NCBI GenBank assembly: GCA_015655015.1
Contig: JAATFV010000046.1
Span: forward strand, 1-64,000
Origin: Chitinophagales bacterium
Lineage (GTDB): Bacteria; Bacteroidota; Bacteroidia; Chitinophagales; Chitinophagaceae
Reading direction: 5' to 3'
Length of the DNA: 64,000 bases
In this document: piece by piece, positions 8,345-17,000 of the stretch
Layout: the number at the start of each line of letters is the position of its first letter
Numbering within the stretch: the stretch's first letter is position 1
Translations under genes and position numbers: made by a program
The notes under the pieces: model-generated
Seen by the model: the letters and a program-made list of their open reading frames with translations, nothing else
Database searches by the model: none
Told to the model about the DNA's origin: nothing

Positions 8345-8393
8345 AAAATGAGCGCACTCGTGGTGACACTGTCACCACGAGTGCGCTCATTTT
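8345..8393 (+). terminator. Near-perfect 49-base palindrome; terminator of rtcB-prfH
   Basis: Arms 8345-8368 and 8370-8393 are exact reverse complements around a single base, which folds into a 23-bp stem with a 3-base loop (ACT). The core is GAGCGCACTCGTGGTGAC and it is flanked by AAAA on the left and TTTT on the right, so it can act as an intrinsic terminator in both directions. Its perfection far exceeds a normal terminator. Confidence 0.75.
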
Positions 8394-8637
8394 CTGACAT
8401 TTTCTCCGAGTCGATTGGGATTTTTAAGAAGAGATGACCTAATTGTGTCGCCATGGGCGATACAATTTCAATATGCTGGTAATCATTTAAGTATGATTTT
8501 GAGGATTCACTGTTCTGCGGCAGAGGTCACTAGCCCTTTTATTTGCGCGCGTTCAAAGGCGTTATCAATGTGCAGAAGTTTTAAAAAAGATAAATGAGAC
8601 ATCCCCTAATTTTATTTAATAAAATTATTCTTAGTAA
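8394..8637. other. A+T-rich spacer with an operator-like palindrome
   Basis: No gene seen. Apart from the inverted repeat at 8441-8467, the stretch shows only A+T-rich sequence leading to the start codon at 8638. A 60-codon frame at 8415 has no family resemblance. Confidence 0.5.
8441..8467. promoter_or_regulatory. AATTGTRTCG palindrome upstream of the AlbA_2 gene
   Basis: AATTGTGTCGCC (8441-8452), ATG, GGCGATACAATT (8456-8467): 12-base arms with one mismatch. The AATTGTGTCG half recurs as a perfect palindrome just after the gene at 10031-10048. It lies about 170 bases before the start codon, so it is a possible operator of the gene's own product or a recombination site. Confidence 0.45.
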
Positions 8638-10002
8638 ATGCATGAAGATAATTATACGGAGTTCAAAAGTAGTTTTTCGGATGCTGTCATTGAGACATTG
8701 ACAGCCTTTGCGAATACTAAAGGAGGAGGTGTTTTAATTGGGATAGATGATAAGGGAGAACCAGTCCACGGATTTACTTTAGGTCAGGAAAGCTTACAGA
8801 AATGGGTGAATGAAGTTAAAAATAAGACACAACCCAGTATTATACCACATGCGGAGGTTATGCAAATGAAAGGGAGTACAGTTGGAAAGCTTTCCGTCAA
8901 AGAATTTCCGGTAAAGCCGGTTGCTTTCAGAGGGCGGTATTTCAGGCGGATAAAAAACTCAAATCATCAGTTAAACCCTACTGAAATCAGCGATCTGCAT
9001 CTGCAATCCCTACAGCTTTCCTGGGATTCATATCCTTTTCGGGACGCGTATTTTGAAGATTTAAATGAAGAGAAGATAAGTCGTTTCATAAAAAAAGTAA
9101 ATGATGGTGGCCGATTTCTATTACCGGAAGATGCTTATAAGGCCATGTTATTGCTAAAGTTGATTAAAAATGATACTGTAACAAATGCCGCCATGATCTT
9201 ATTTTCAAAAAAAAATTTATTTTATAACGTCCATGTGGGCAGATTCAAAACCCCTTCGCTAATCATAGATGAACGAATGATCAATGGAAATCTTTTCGAT
9301 GTGGTAGATGAAACTACCCGTTTTATTAATGGTCACTTAAAAGTAGCTTTTGAGATCACCGGAATTACCACGCAACGGACCGAGATCGTTGAATATCCTG
9401 TCGCAGCCTTAAGAGAGTTGATTTTGAATAGTCTGATCCACAGAGATTATACCAGCCCATCGGATGTGCAGATTAAAATTTTTGACCAGAAAATTTTCTT
9501 CTTTAATCCGGGTAAATTGTATGGGAATATAAGCATTGATGATCTTAAAGCAAATAATTATACCTCGGAACTACGGAACAAACTACTTGCTGAAGCTTTT
9601 TATCTTACTAAGGATATTGAGAAATATGGCACTGGTTTTTTTAGGATACGAGAGGAGATTAAAGACTATCCTACCATGGAATTTCACTACGAAGAGCAAG
9701 GTAATGGCTTTGTCACGAAACTCACTTATACACAGCAAAAAATCAGTATGGCTATTTTGAATAACACTGAGGGTGAGGGATTAAATGAGGGATTAAATGA
9801 GGGATTAAATGAGGGATTAAAATCTTTATTTGTAGCGGTAATTAAAAATCCCGGCGTACGGGCTAAAGATTTGCCCGCTTTATTAGCAAACAGACCTTTA
9901 AAAACAATTGAACGGCAAATAAAGGAATTGGTGATACAACAACTTATAGAGCGGCGGGGAAGCCGAAAAACAGGCGGCTATTGGGCTATTAAAGAGATGT
10001 AA
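8638..10002 (+). CDS. AlbA_2 / HATPase_c_4 / winged-helix putative transcriptional regulator (COG2865)
   Basis: A 454-residue protein. Residues 1-115 form the Schlafen-type AlbA_2 domain (YTEFKSSFSDAVIETLTAFANTKGGGVLIGI). About 240-345 match HATPase_c_4 (YPVAALRELILNSLIHRDY, FFNPGKLYG, KYGTGFFRIREEI). The last 60 residues look like a winged helix (VRAKDLPALLANRPLKTIER). A linker near residue 385 consists of tandem NEGL units from a 12-bp DNA repeat. Such proteins are called predicted transcriptional regulators, and some sit near phage-defence or mobile genes; the exact function is not established. The gene is visibly more A+T-rich than its neighbours, which suggests transfer. Start ATG at 8638. 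Confidence 0.85.
   Translation: MHEDNYTEFKSSFSDAVIETLTAFANTKGGGVLIGIDDKGEPVHGFTLGQESLQKWVNEVKNKTQPSIIPHAEVMQMKGSTVGKLSVKEFPVKPVAFRGRYFRRIKNSNHQLNPTEISDLHLQSLQLSWDSYPFRDAYFEDLNEEKISRFIKKVNDGGRFLLPEDAYKAMLLLKLIKNDTVTNAAMILFSKKNLFYNVHVGRFKTPSLIIDERMINGNLFDVVDETTRFINGHLKVAFEITGITTQRTEIVEYPVAALRELILNSLIHRDYTSPSDVQIKIFDQKIFFFNPGKLYGNISIDDLKANNYTSELRNKLLAEAFYLTKDIEKYGTGFFRIREEIKDYPTMEFHYEEQGNGFVTKLTYTQQKISMAILNNTEGEGLNEGLNEGLNEGLKSLFVAVIKNPGVRAKDLPALLANRPLKTIERQIKELVIQQLIERRGSRKTGGYWAIKEM
9777..9827 (+). repeat. 12-bp tandem repeat encoding (NEGL)n
   Basis: The 12-base unit GAGGGATTAAAT occurs about four times in a row and encodes EGLN units in the linker before the winged helix. Because the unit is a multiple of three, copy-number change would alter linker length without breaking the frame. 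Confidence 0.7.
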
Positions 10003-10030
10003 AATAGAGAAGATTGATTGACAAAGATTT

Positions 10031-10048
10031 AATTGTGTCGACACAATT
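10031..10048. promoter_or_regulatory. Perfect palindrome AATTGTGTCGACACAATT
   Basis: An 18-base perfect palindrome 28 bases after the stop of the AlbA_2 gene and 124 bases before the dehydrogenase start. Its half site AATTGTGTCG is shared with the palindrome at 8441-8467. Confidence 0.5.
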
Positions 10049-10171
10049 AGAAGTAAGTGAAGAGATAGATATGTCTAATGTGTAAATCTATCTTAGTCGA
10101 AATTATCGTTAACATGTTGTATCATCCTCCAAACTGTTCTTTCGTGTATCTTTATCCCTCAAAATGAATAA

Positions 10172-11113
10172 ATGAATAACACTCCCAAAATTGCCATCCT
10201 GGACGATTATCAAAATGTAGCCCTGTCCTTTGCCGATTGGTCAGCCTTGCAGGAAAAAGCAGCCATTACTGTCTTCAATGACCATATATCAGAAGAAGCC
10301 GCCATCATAGAACGGTTGAAACCCTTCCAGGTGGTGTGTGTCATGCGGGAACGAACCCCATTGACCAGGAATATCCTTTCCCGGTTACCGGAGCTGAAAT
10401 TAATCGTTTCCACCGGCTCCCGCAATGCATCGATCGATATGAAGGCGGCAGAGGAACTGGGAATTACCGTGGCGCCAACCGGTTATGAATCCCGGGCGCA
10501 GGAAATGACATGGGCGCTCATCATGGCGCTTGCCCGTCATATCGTTCCGGAAATAACTTCAGTAAGGGCGGGCGGCTGGCAAACGACTGTCGGAGCCGAT
10601 CTGAAAGGCAAGACGATCGGCATTGTCGGCCTGGGAAGAGTGGGCAGCGATGTGGCTGCATATGCCCGGGCATTCGGCATGCGGGTGATCGCCTGGAGTG
10701 AAAATCTCACCGCGGAAAAAGCGGAACAGCAGGGCGCATAGCTCGTCACCAAAGAAACCCTTTTCCGGGAATCCGACTTTGTCACCATACACCTGGTATT
10801 AAGCCATCGCACCCGGGGCATCGTTACCGAAAAGGAGCTTAGCCGGATGAAACCGACCGCTTATCTTGTCAATACCTCCCGAGGTCCCCTGGTGGACGAG
10901 CCGGCATTGATCTCCATACTACGGGAAAGGAAGATCGCCGGAGCAGGCCTGGATACTTTCGACGAAGAGCCTTTGCCGGCAGACCATCCCTTCCGCCAGT
11001 TGGATAATGTGCTTGCCACCCCTCATATCGGCTTTGTGACAGCAGACACTTACCGTACATTTTACGGGGACACGGTAAAAGTCATTACGGAGTGGCTGCA
11101 AAATCATCATTGA
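10172..11113 (+). pseudogene. D-2-hydroxyacid dehydrogenase interrupted by an in-frame TAG
   Basis: NAD(P)-dependent D-isomer 2-hydroxyacid dehydrogenase, 313 codons if read through. The frame is intact from ATG 10172 to TGA 11113 except for TAG at 10739-10741 (codon 190), between AEQQGA and LVTKETLF. The part before the stop holds the N-terminal catalytic-domain half and the Rossmann motif GIVGLGRVGSDVA. The part after it holds the catalytic residues in VNTSRGPLVDE (Arg), FDEEPLP (Glu) and TPHIGF (His). A truncated product would therefore lack the active site. One substitution (for example GAG to TAG) explains the break, so the mutation looks recent, or it is a sequencing error. The last 66 bases recur at 19781-19846. 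It converges with the TlpA gene, nine bases away. Confidence 0.85.
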
Positions 11114-11122
11114 ACTTGTATT

Positions 11123-12526
11123 TCATGATTTCCTCAGGGCCTCGTTGATCTTTCCGGGCGTGACATCCTCACTTGGCCTGGTTGCGTTATTATCAAATAT
11201 TTTCCCGTCTTTTCCGATAATGATATAATGGGGAATACCATTGATGCCAAATGCTTTGGCCACCTGGCTGTTTGTCCCGCCGGAAGACAGCAGATGTATT
11301 CCGTTTATCTTGTCCTGGGCGATAGCCTTTCTCCATTTTTCTTCGCTGTCATCGATGCTGATATAAAGGAACACCACGTCTTTATTGTCCTTGAACTGCT
11401 CATGAAGTTTAGGGCTCCCGTTCTTCATCTCCCATCTGCAGGGGCTGCACCAACTGGCCCAGAAGTCCATGTACACCACTTTGCCTGCATAATCCTTAAG
11501 GGCGACCTCTTTCCCATTTATGTCCTTCAGGGTAAAAGGAGGAGGAACCTGCCCTGCGGCAAGTGAAGAAAGTTTTTCATATTCCGCCACCACGTCTTTT
11601 GCATCTGACGGGTTAGCACATTGAGCGACATATTGATCTAACAGGGATTTATATGCTTTTACATCCTTGGCCGATACCAGTATGCTCTTCATCCAGCTAT
11701 TCATTGCCATGGCACGCATTTTCCCGGTATAAGTTTTTTCGACCGTCCTGTACCGGAGCAAGGATGTCTCCTCCCTCGTATAGGAGCTGTCAAGCCTGCC
11801 CTGATTATAAAGCTCCCTGTAGGTCAACCACATAGGATAGTTGCCAATCATAAAGGAAACGTAATTCGGATTATCCAGCAATTGATCGTCTATTTGGACA
11901 CTGTCATCTAAATGCCAGAAATTTTCGGGAAGCACATCCGACATCTTTTTATTGAACCCCAGATGATAGTAATAAGGAAGGATCATTTTATTTCCCAGTT
12001 TCTGGTATCGGAGGGTGACCGTCTGATATGTATAAAAGGCCGGCGTTACTTTTTGTTTATTAGCTTCCAGCATGTCGATCGGTAGTTGGAATACACTGTC
12101 TGCTTTTTTATAGAATTCATGCATAGGCACCATTTTAGCATCCAGTTTTCCGTAAGCATCTAAAAATGCACTCATATATTGATATTGCACCCTGGCATTT
12201 TCGGCCCCATTGCCGGAAAAAGCGGTTTTTTCAGCGAAGTCGGTTTTTACCTGCAGGTTGTTTCCAGCCTCCAGCAACAGGAATAGTTGTCCTTTTTTTG
12301 GGGAATCGATCCCCATTCGAACATCCATCGGAAAATTTCCCGTGAAGTGAAATACATATTTCCCATCCTTATCCGGCTTGATGATGTCGGTTTTGCCGGC
12401 GCCTGCGGCCCACATCTGATTGGTCTTTAAAGGTGTTATATCCACGACGACCGGGACATCCTTAACCTGGGCAGACACTATGCGTATCCCCAAACAGAAA
12501 AGCAACACTACGGGTATCTTTTTCAT
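11123..12526 (-). CDS. TlpA-like thioredoxin-fold protein, periplasmic
   Basis: A 467-residue exported thiol-disulfide protein. The signal peptide is MKKIPVVLLFCLGIRIVSAQ. Residues about 21-320 are an N-terminal region of mostly unknown role, with an early beta-rich part of the kind found in Bacteroidota TlpA proteins. From about 325 it has a thioredoxin/AhpC-TSA domain: PPPFTLKDINGKEVALKDYAGKVVYMDFWASWCSPC with the redox motif CSPC near residue 362, then the cis-proline region GIPHYIIIGKDGKI. It is the third gene of a susC-susD-tlpA set; this trio under ECF sigma/FecR control is common in Chitinophagaceae, but the substrate is unknown. 43 bases separate it from the susD stop. Confidence 0.9.
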   Translation of the reverse strand: MKKIPVVLLFCLGIRIVSAQVKDVPVVVDITPLKTNQMWAAGAGKTDIIKPDKDGKYVFHFTGNFPMDVRMGIDSPKKGQLFLLLEAGNNLQVKTDFAEKTAFSGNGAENARVQYQYMSAFLDAYGKLDAKMVPMHEFYKKADSVFQLPIDMLEANKQKVTPAFYTYQTVTLRYQKLGNKMILPYYYHLGFNKKMSDVLPENFWHLDDSVQIDDQLLDNPNYVSFMIGNYPMWLTYRELYNQGRLDSSYTREETSLLRYRTVEKTYTGKMRAMAMNSWMKSILVSAKDVKAYKSLLDQYVAQCANPSDAKDVVAEYEKLSSLAAGQVPPPFTLKDINGKEVALKDYAGKVVYMDFWASWCSPCRWEMKNGSPKLHEQFKDNKDVVFLYISIDDSEEKWRKAIAQDKINGIHLLSSGGTNSQVAKAFGINGIPHYIIIGKDGKIFDNNATRPSEDVTPGKINEALRKS

Positions 12527-12569
12527 ATCTGAATAGTTTATGATTTTTTTTGAAATTTAGTGAAGGTGT

Positions 12570-14036
12570 TTATGGGTTTTGTACCAGGTCGGGATTGGCT
12601 GCCATAATATATTGCGGGAACCTGAGCACCAGTCTTTCGGGCTTCAGCGTATAAGTGGCGGTGATATTCCCGGCGTCGTCATAAATATTATGTGTTGTTC
12701 CTACCGTGGAACTGTATTGCGGATCAACGGAAAGCCGGCGCATATCGAACCAGCGCTCGCCGTTCATGGCAAATTCCCGTATTCTTTCTTCCAGGATGAA
12801 TTTTGTCAGTGATACCTGGTCGTCAGCGATAGCAGCAGGAACAGGGGCGTCCACGGCAGGCATCCTGTTGCTCCTGAACACATTCATATCCGCGGCAGCT
12901 CCGCTCAGATCACCCATGCGTGATTTACATTCCGCACTTAATAAATAGATATCAGGAATATTTACACCTAAGTTCGAGTACCCCTTTCCATAACCTCTAA
13001 GCATACCAAGCGGATATACCGAAGCAAAGCCAAATGAAAAGGACGTAAAAAACTGCTTTCTCAGATCACTCGCCTGGTACAAGGCTGCCGCCTGCGGCGT
13101 AATGACCATCCCGGAAAACAGATAGACATAAAGATTTAAGGCCGGTTTTAAAAAAAGGATTTCCTTATCCACATCGCTATTTGTTCTTGGCGGGCCGATA
13201 ACAGGATTTACAGGATAAAAGGCGCCGCCCGGAGCAAGCTCAAGATTAAAATTATACAAACCTATCTGAGTACCGGCATTCGCCAGATCGGCAATGGACG
13301 CTTTTAAAAGCGGCAGGGCCTTATCAAACTGTCCCATATAGACATATGCCTTCCCCAGGATAGCTTCTGCTGTGGCTTTCGATACTCTTCTGCTGCTGGT
13401 CGCCTTTACCGGCAAGTTGGGCAATGCCTGTGTAATATCCCGTTCTATCTGATCATAAACCTCCTGAACGCTGGCACGGGTAAATTTCGTTTGCGTTACA
13501 TCGGCCGTCAGTACGATGGGGATCCCGGGATCGGAAGATGCCGTCGCAGCGTTATAGGGCTTGCCGTAATAATTGACCAGTAAAAAATACACCCAAGCCC
13601 TTGCCGTCAGGGCCTCGGCCTGAAGGGATTTCTTTTGGGTATCGGCGCCTCCCTGTGAATTCAATACCTCATTGATGATTTTATTATAGGCATACAATTG
13701 GCGCACCGGCAGGGTCCATTCCGAAGAATTATCGGAAGGCAGGTACAGATCATCCGCCCACATAAAGGCTTTCTGGTCAGACAACGATGCCATACCAATA
13801 CCCAGGGAAGGAAAATAAGTAGCAGAGGCCGCTACCTCATCCGACAGCACGATCTGGGATGCCGGAGAGAGCGTAGTCCCGGCCCCGTTGAACAAAAGAT
13901 CATAATCCGATGTTTGCTGCGCGATCAGTTTTCCCGCAGGATTGATCTCCAAAAAGTCTTTTTTGCAGGAGCTGAAACTTACCCCTATCAGGAACAGACA
14001 AAAAAGTAAGGTCGTATTTCTATTAGAGTATAACAT
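12570..14036 (-). CDS. RagB/SusD family outer membrane lipoprotein
   Basis: A 488-residue SusD-like lipoprotein paired with the STN-type SusC just upstream (17-base gap). The lipobox is FSSC near residue 24, followed by KKDFLEINPAGKL. SusD features include RAWVYFLLVNYYGKPYN with TPR-like helices, YVYMGQFDKALPLLKASIADL, and near the C-terminus FILEERIREFAMNGERWFDMRRLSVDP, then LRFPQYIMAANPDLVQNP. It would bind ligand at the cell surface for the SusC barrel. The ligand is not predictable from sequence; the tlpA neighbour hints at something other than a simple glycan, since no glycoside hydrolase is nearby. Confidence 0.93.
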   Translation of the reverse strand: MLYSNRNTTLLFCLFLIGVSFSSCKKDFLEINPAGKLIAQQTSDYDLLFNGAGTTLSPASQIVLSDEVAASATYFPSLGIGMASLSDQKAFMWADDLYLPSDNSSEWTLPVRQLYAYNKIINEVLNSQGGADTQKKSLQAEALTARAWVYFLLVNYYGKPYNAATASSDPGIPIVLTADVTQTKFTRASVQEVYDQIERDITQALPNLPVKATSSRRVSKATAEAILGKAYVYMGQFDKALPLLKASIADLANAGTQIGLYNFNLELAPGGAFYPVNPVIGPPRTNSDVDKEILFLKPALNLYVYLFSGMVITPQAAALYQASDLRKQFFTSFSFGFASVYPLGMLRGYGKGYSNLGVNIPDIYLLSAECKSRMGDLSGAAADMNVFRSNRMPAVDAPVPAAIADDQVSLTKFILEERIREFAMNGERWFDMRRLSVDPQYSSTVGTTHNIYDDAGNITATYTLKPERLVLRFPQYIMAANPDLVQNP

Positions 14037-14053
14037 TTTACGATTTTTATAAT

Positions 14054-17000
14054 TTATAAGGTCAGGTGAGCGCCTATCGTAATGGTTTTCTGGTTAAATG
14101 GCATCGACCTGATGCCATACCGGGCATCCTGAAACTCGGGGTCTATTCCATAATGATTGGCCTTCCACAACATCAGGTTGGATAGTTGCACCCGGAATAC
14201 CAACCTTTCCGCATTCATTTTCTTTACCACGGATGGCGGCACTGCATAAGACAACGTGATATCTCTTATTTTTGCATAGGAAGCACTTACCACGTTGAGG
14301 TTACCATAAATGTAATAGTTGGTATTACGGCGCTGCCCGTCCGTTGCTGCATTACCTACAAAAGAGGGAATATTTGTCCGGGCTTCATCCCCCGGTTGTT
14401 TCCAGCGGCCGGCGAATTCCGCATTTAAGTTCCCGGCCTGGAAATCCTGGTTCTGAATAAATCCGCCCGGACCATTATTATAGGTATATACCGTATTCGC
14501 ATCCCGGAACATTACACTGCCCAGGTTGTAAACAATGTTCACGCTCAGCGCGAAAGATTTATAGTTAAACAGATTGGAGAGCCCGCCGCTCCAGACCGGC
14601 TGATAAACTCCCATATTGAGCACATCCCCGGGTTGAGCCGCACCAATGACCTTCGTTGTCTTTCCTGCTGCCTTGATGCGGGGATCGCCCAGACTGTCCA
14701 GGCCTGCATAATTATAAGCGAATACGGAAAATGCAGGATCACCCGCCATATAAACATTGTGCAATACCTGGTAATCACCGGTAACCGGGGCGTTCAGGAA
14801 ACCCAGGCTGCTGATCTTGTTCTTGTTATAAGACAGGGTAGCGGAGGTGGTCCAGCCAAAATCCCTTTTTCGGATATTGACGGTATTGATGATCACCTCC
14901 GCTCCCTTATTCGAAAGGCTGCCTACATTACCGTAGATAGCATTAAATCCGGTAATGGGATTCACGTTAAGATTCCCCAGTAAGTTGGAGGTCTCCTTCT
15001 TATAAAAGTCTGCAGAGCCTGTTATCCGGTTGTTGAATAACCCGAAATCCACACCAAGATTATATGTTTTCGTGCTTTCCCAGGTAAGGCTCGGGTTGGC
15101 TGCTGTTGAAATGGAAAAACCCTGTCCGCCCGGCGCATAGGGCAGTGCAACAGGAGCCAGTACATCATAAGAAGAGGCGCTGCCCGGGCTGGGCGAAATG
15201 CCGGTAATGCCATAAGTGACACGGAGAGCAAGATGGTCCACCTGTTTGGCGCCTTCCATCAATGTTTCTCCGCTCAGCAGCCATTTGAGTCCTACACTCC
15301 AGACGGGTTTTCTTTGTGCGGACCTGTTCAGCCCGAACAGGTTGCTTTGATCATTCCGCCAGCTGCCATTCACAGTATATTTTCTGTCAAATGTATAGGC
15401 AGCGTTGGCATAATAGGAGGTGAACCTGCTCCTTGGGACGGATTCTGATTCTCCGAAGAAAGTGTTGCCGCTTAAGATAGAACCGGTAGGGCTTTGGGCT
15501 AGTATCGGAGTCGCGATGCCGGCGGAAGTAAGGGTCTTATAATCCAGCGTAGCATAGGTCTCTGTCTCCAGGTCATAACCGTACACGGTGCTGTTGTTGA
15601 CAACAGTTCGCTGTTCCTGCGCCTCTTGTCCGAATAAGGCGGTAAGCTGGTGAAGGTCATTTTTCCATCCGTGGTCATAGACCAGCTGATCCCTGACAAC
15701 CCAGTTCTCCAGGGTGGCGTTGGATACGGTATACATACCGCCCGTTGCAGGCAGATTGTAGGTCACTGTTCCACCCGGGTCGGCAACGGCAAAGTTCAAC
15801 ACATTGATCCGTTGCTGATAATTCGTGTGGTCATCGTATTGCTGTGTTCTGTTTGCTCCCCTTATATAACCGTACAAACCTTCAAACCGGAGCCCTTTGA
15901 GGAGGTTGACGGTAACACCGCCGTTAAACCGGCCTAAAAAAGCGTAGCTTTTTGTGAACCCTGTCGTTACATTGTCCAGCGGATCATAGTTCAGACCGAT
16001 ACCACTCAATGCCTCTATAGCCGGACGCTGCTCCTCGCTGACATGGCCCATATAAGGCATAGAGATACTGTTGCCGGCAGGATCCCTGAATAGCTGATAG
16101 GGCAGGAACCGATCGTCGATGGCAATGGAACGGTTGGAGGAAGTCGTTGTATTGCTGAGATCCGTGATCAGGTATACTTTCAGGTATCTGGAAAAATTAA
16201 AATCCTGCCGGACATTTATCTTATACATATTATTCCGGTCGCCCGGCGTATAATCCCGGGTATTTGTATAGGCAAATGAGCCATAGACGGCATATTTGTC
16301 CGAACCACCGGATAGAGAGATGGTATGGTTCATCAAGCTGGCCGGCCGGTACCAGACGTTTTTTATTTGGCTGGCATTGCTGATATTTGACAGGCTGTCC
16401 AGTTTCGCATCTCCCTGGCCCTGCGTAAGAACACCCCTGTTGACATCATATAAGATCTGCCTGTCCGGGCTAAGGCCTGTGTGGTTGCCATAGGCGCTGT
16501 TATAAGCTGTCGAGGTGTTATACGGATAGTCCACCGGATCGAAAGTCTCCTTTGACGCCTGGATATATTGCGGGCTGTTCAGCACCGGAAAATATCCGAT
16601 ATCCGGCTTTCCCTGAAAATTGATAAACCCATCATAATCCACTTTTAGTTTCTCTCCTGTCCTGCCCTTTTTGGTAACGATCACGACTACTCCATTGGAG
16701 GCCCTTGCGCCCCAGATGGAAGCGGCAGTGGCATCTTTCAGCACCACGACACTGGCGATATCCTGCGGATTGATAGATGACACATTACTCACGTCCACCG
16801 CCATGCCATCCACCACGATCAGCGGATTCCTGCTGGCATTGATGGTCGTTAGCCCACGGATCAGAAAGGGATTCCCGTCCCTCGCCGCGGATGGTGAATT
16901 ATTAACTACCAGTCCGGGGATCAGGCCATCCAGACGCTGCAAAACATTCATGGAACTGCTCCGGTTCGCAACCGTACCCATGTCTGCGATGGAAAAAGAG

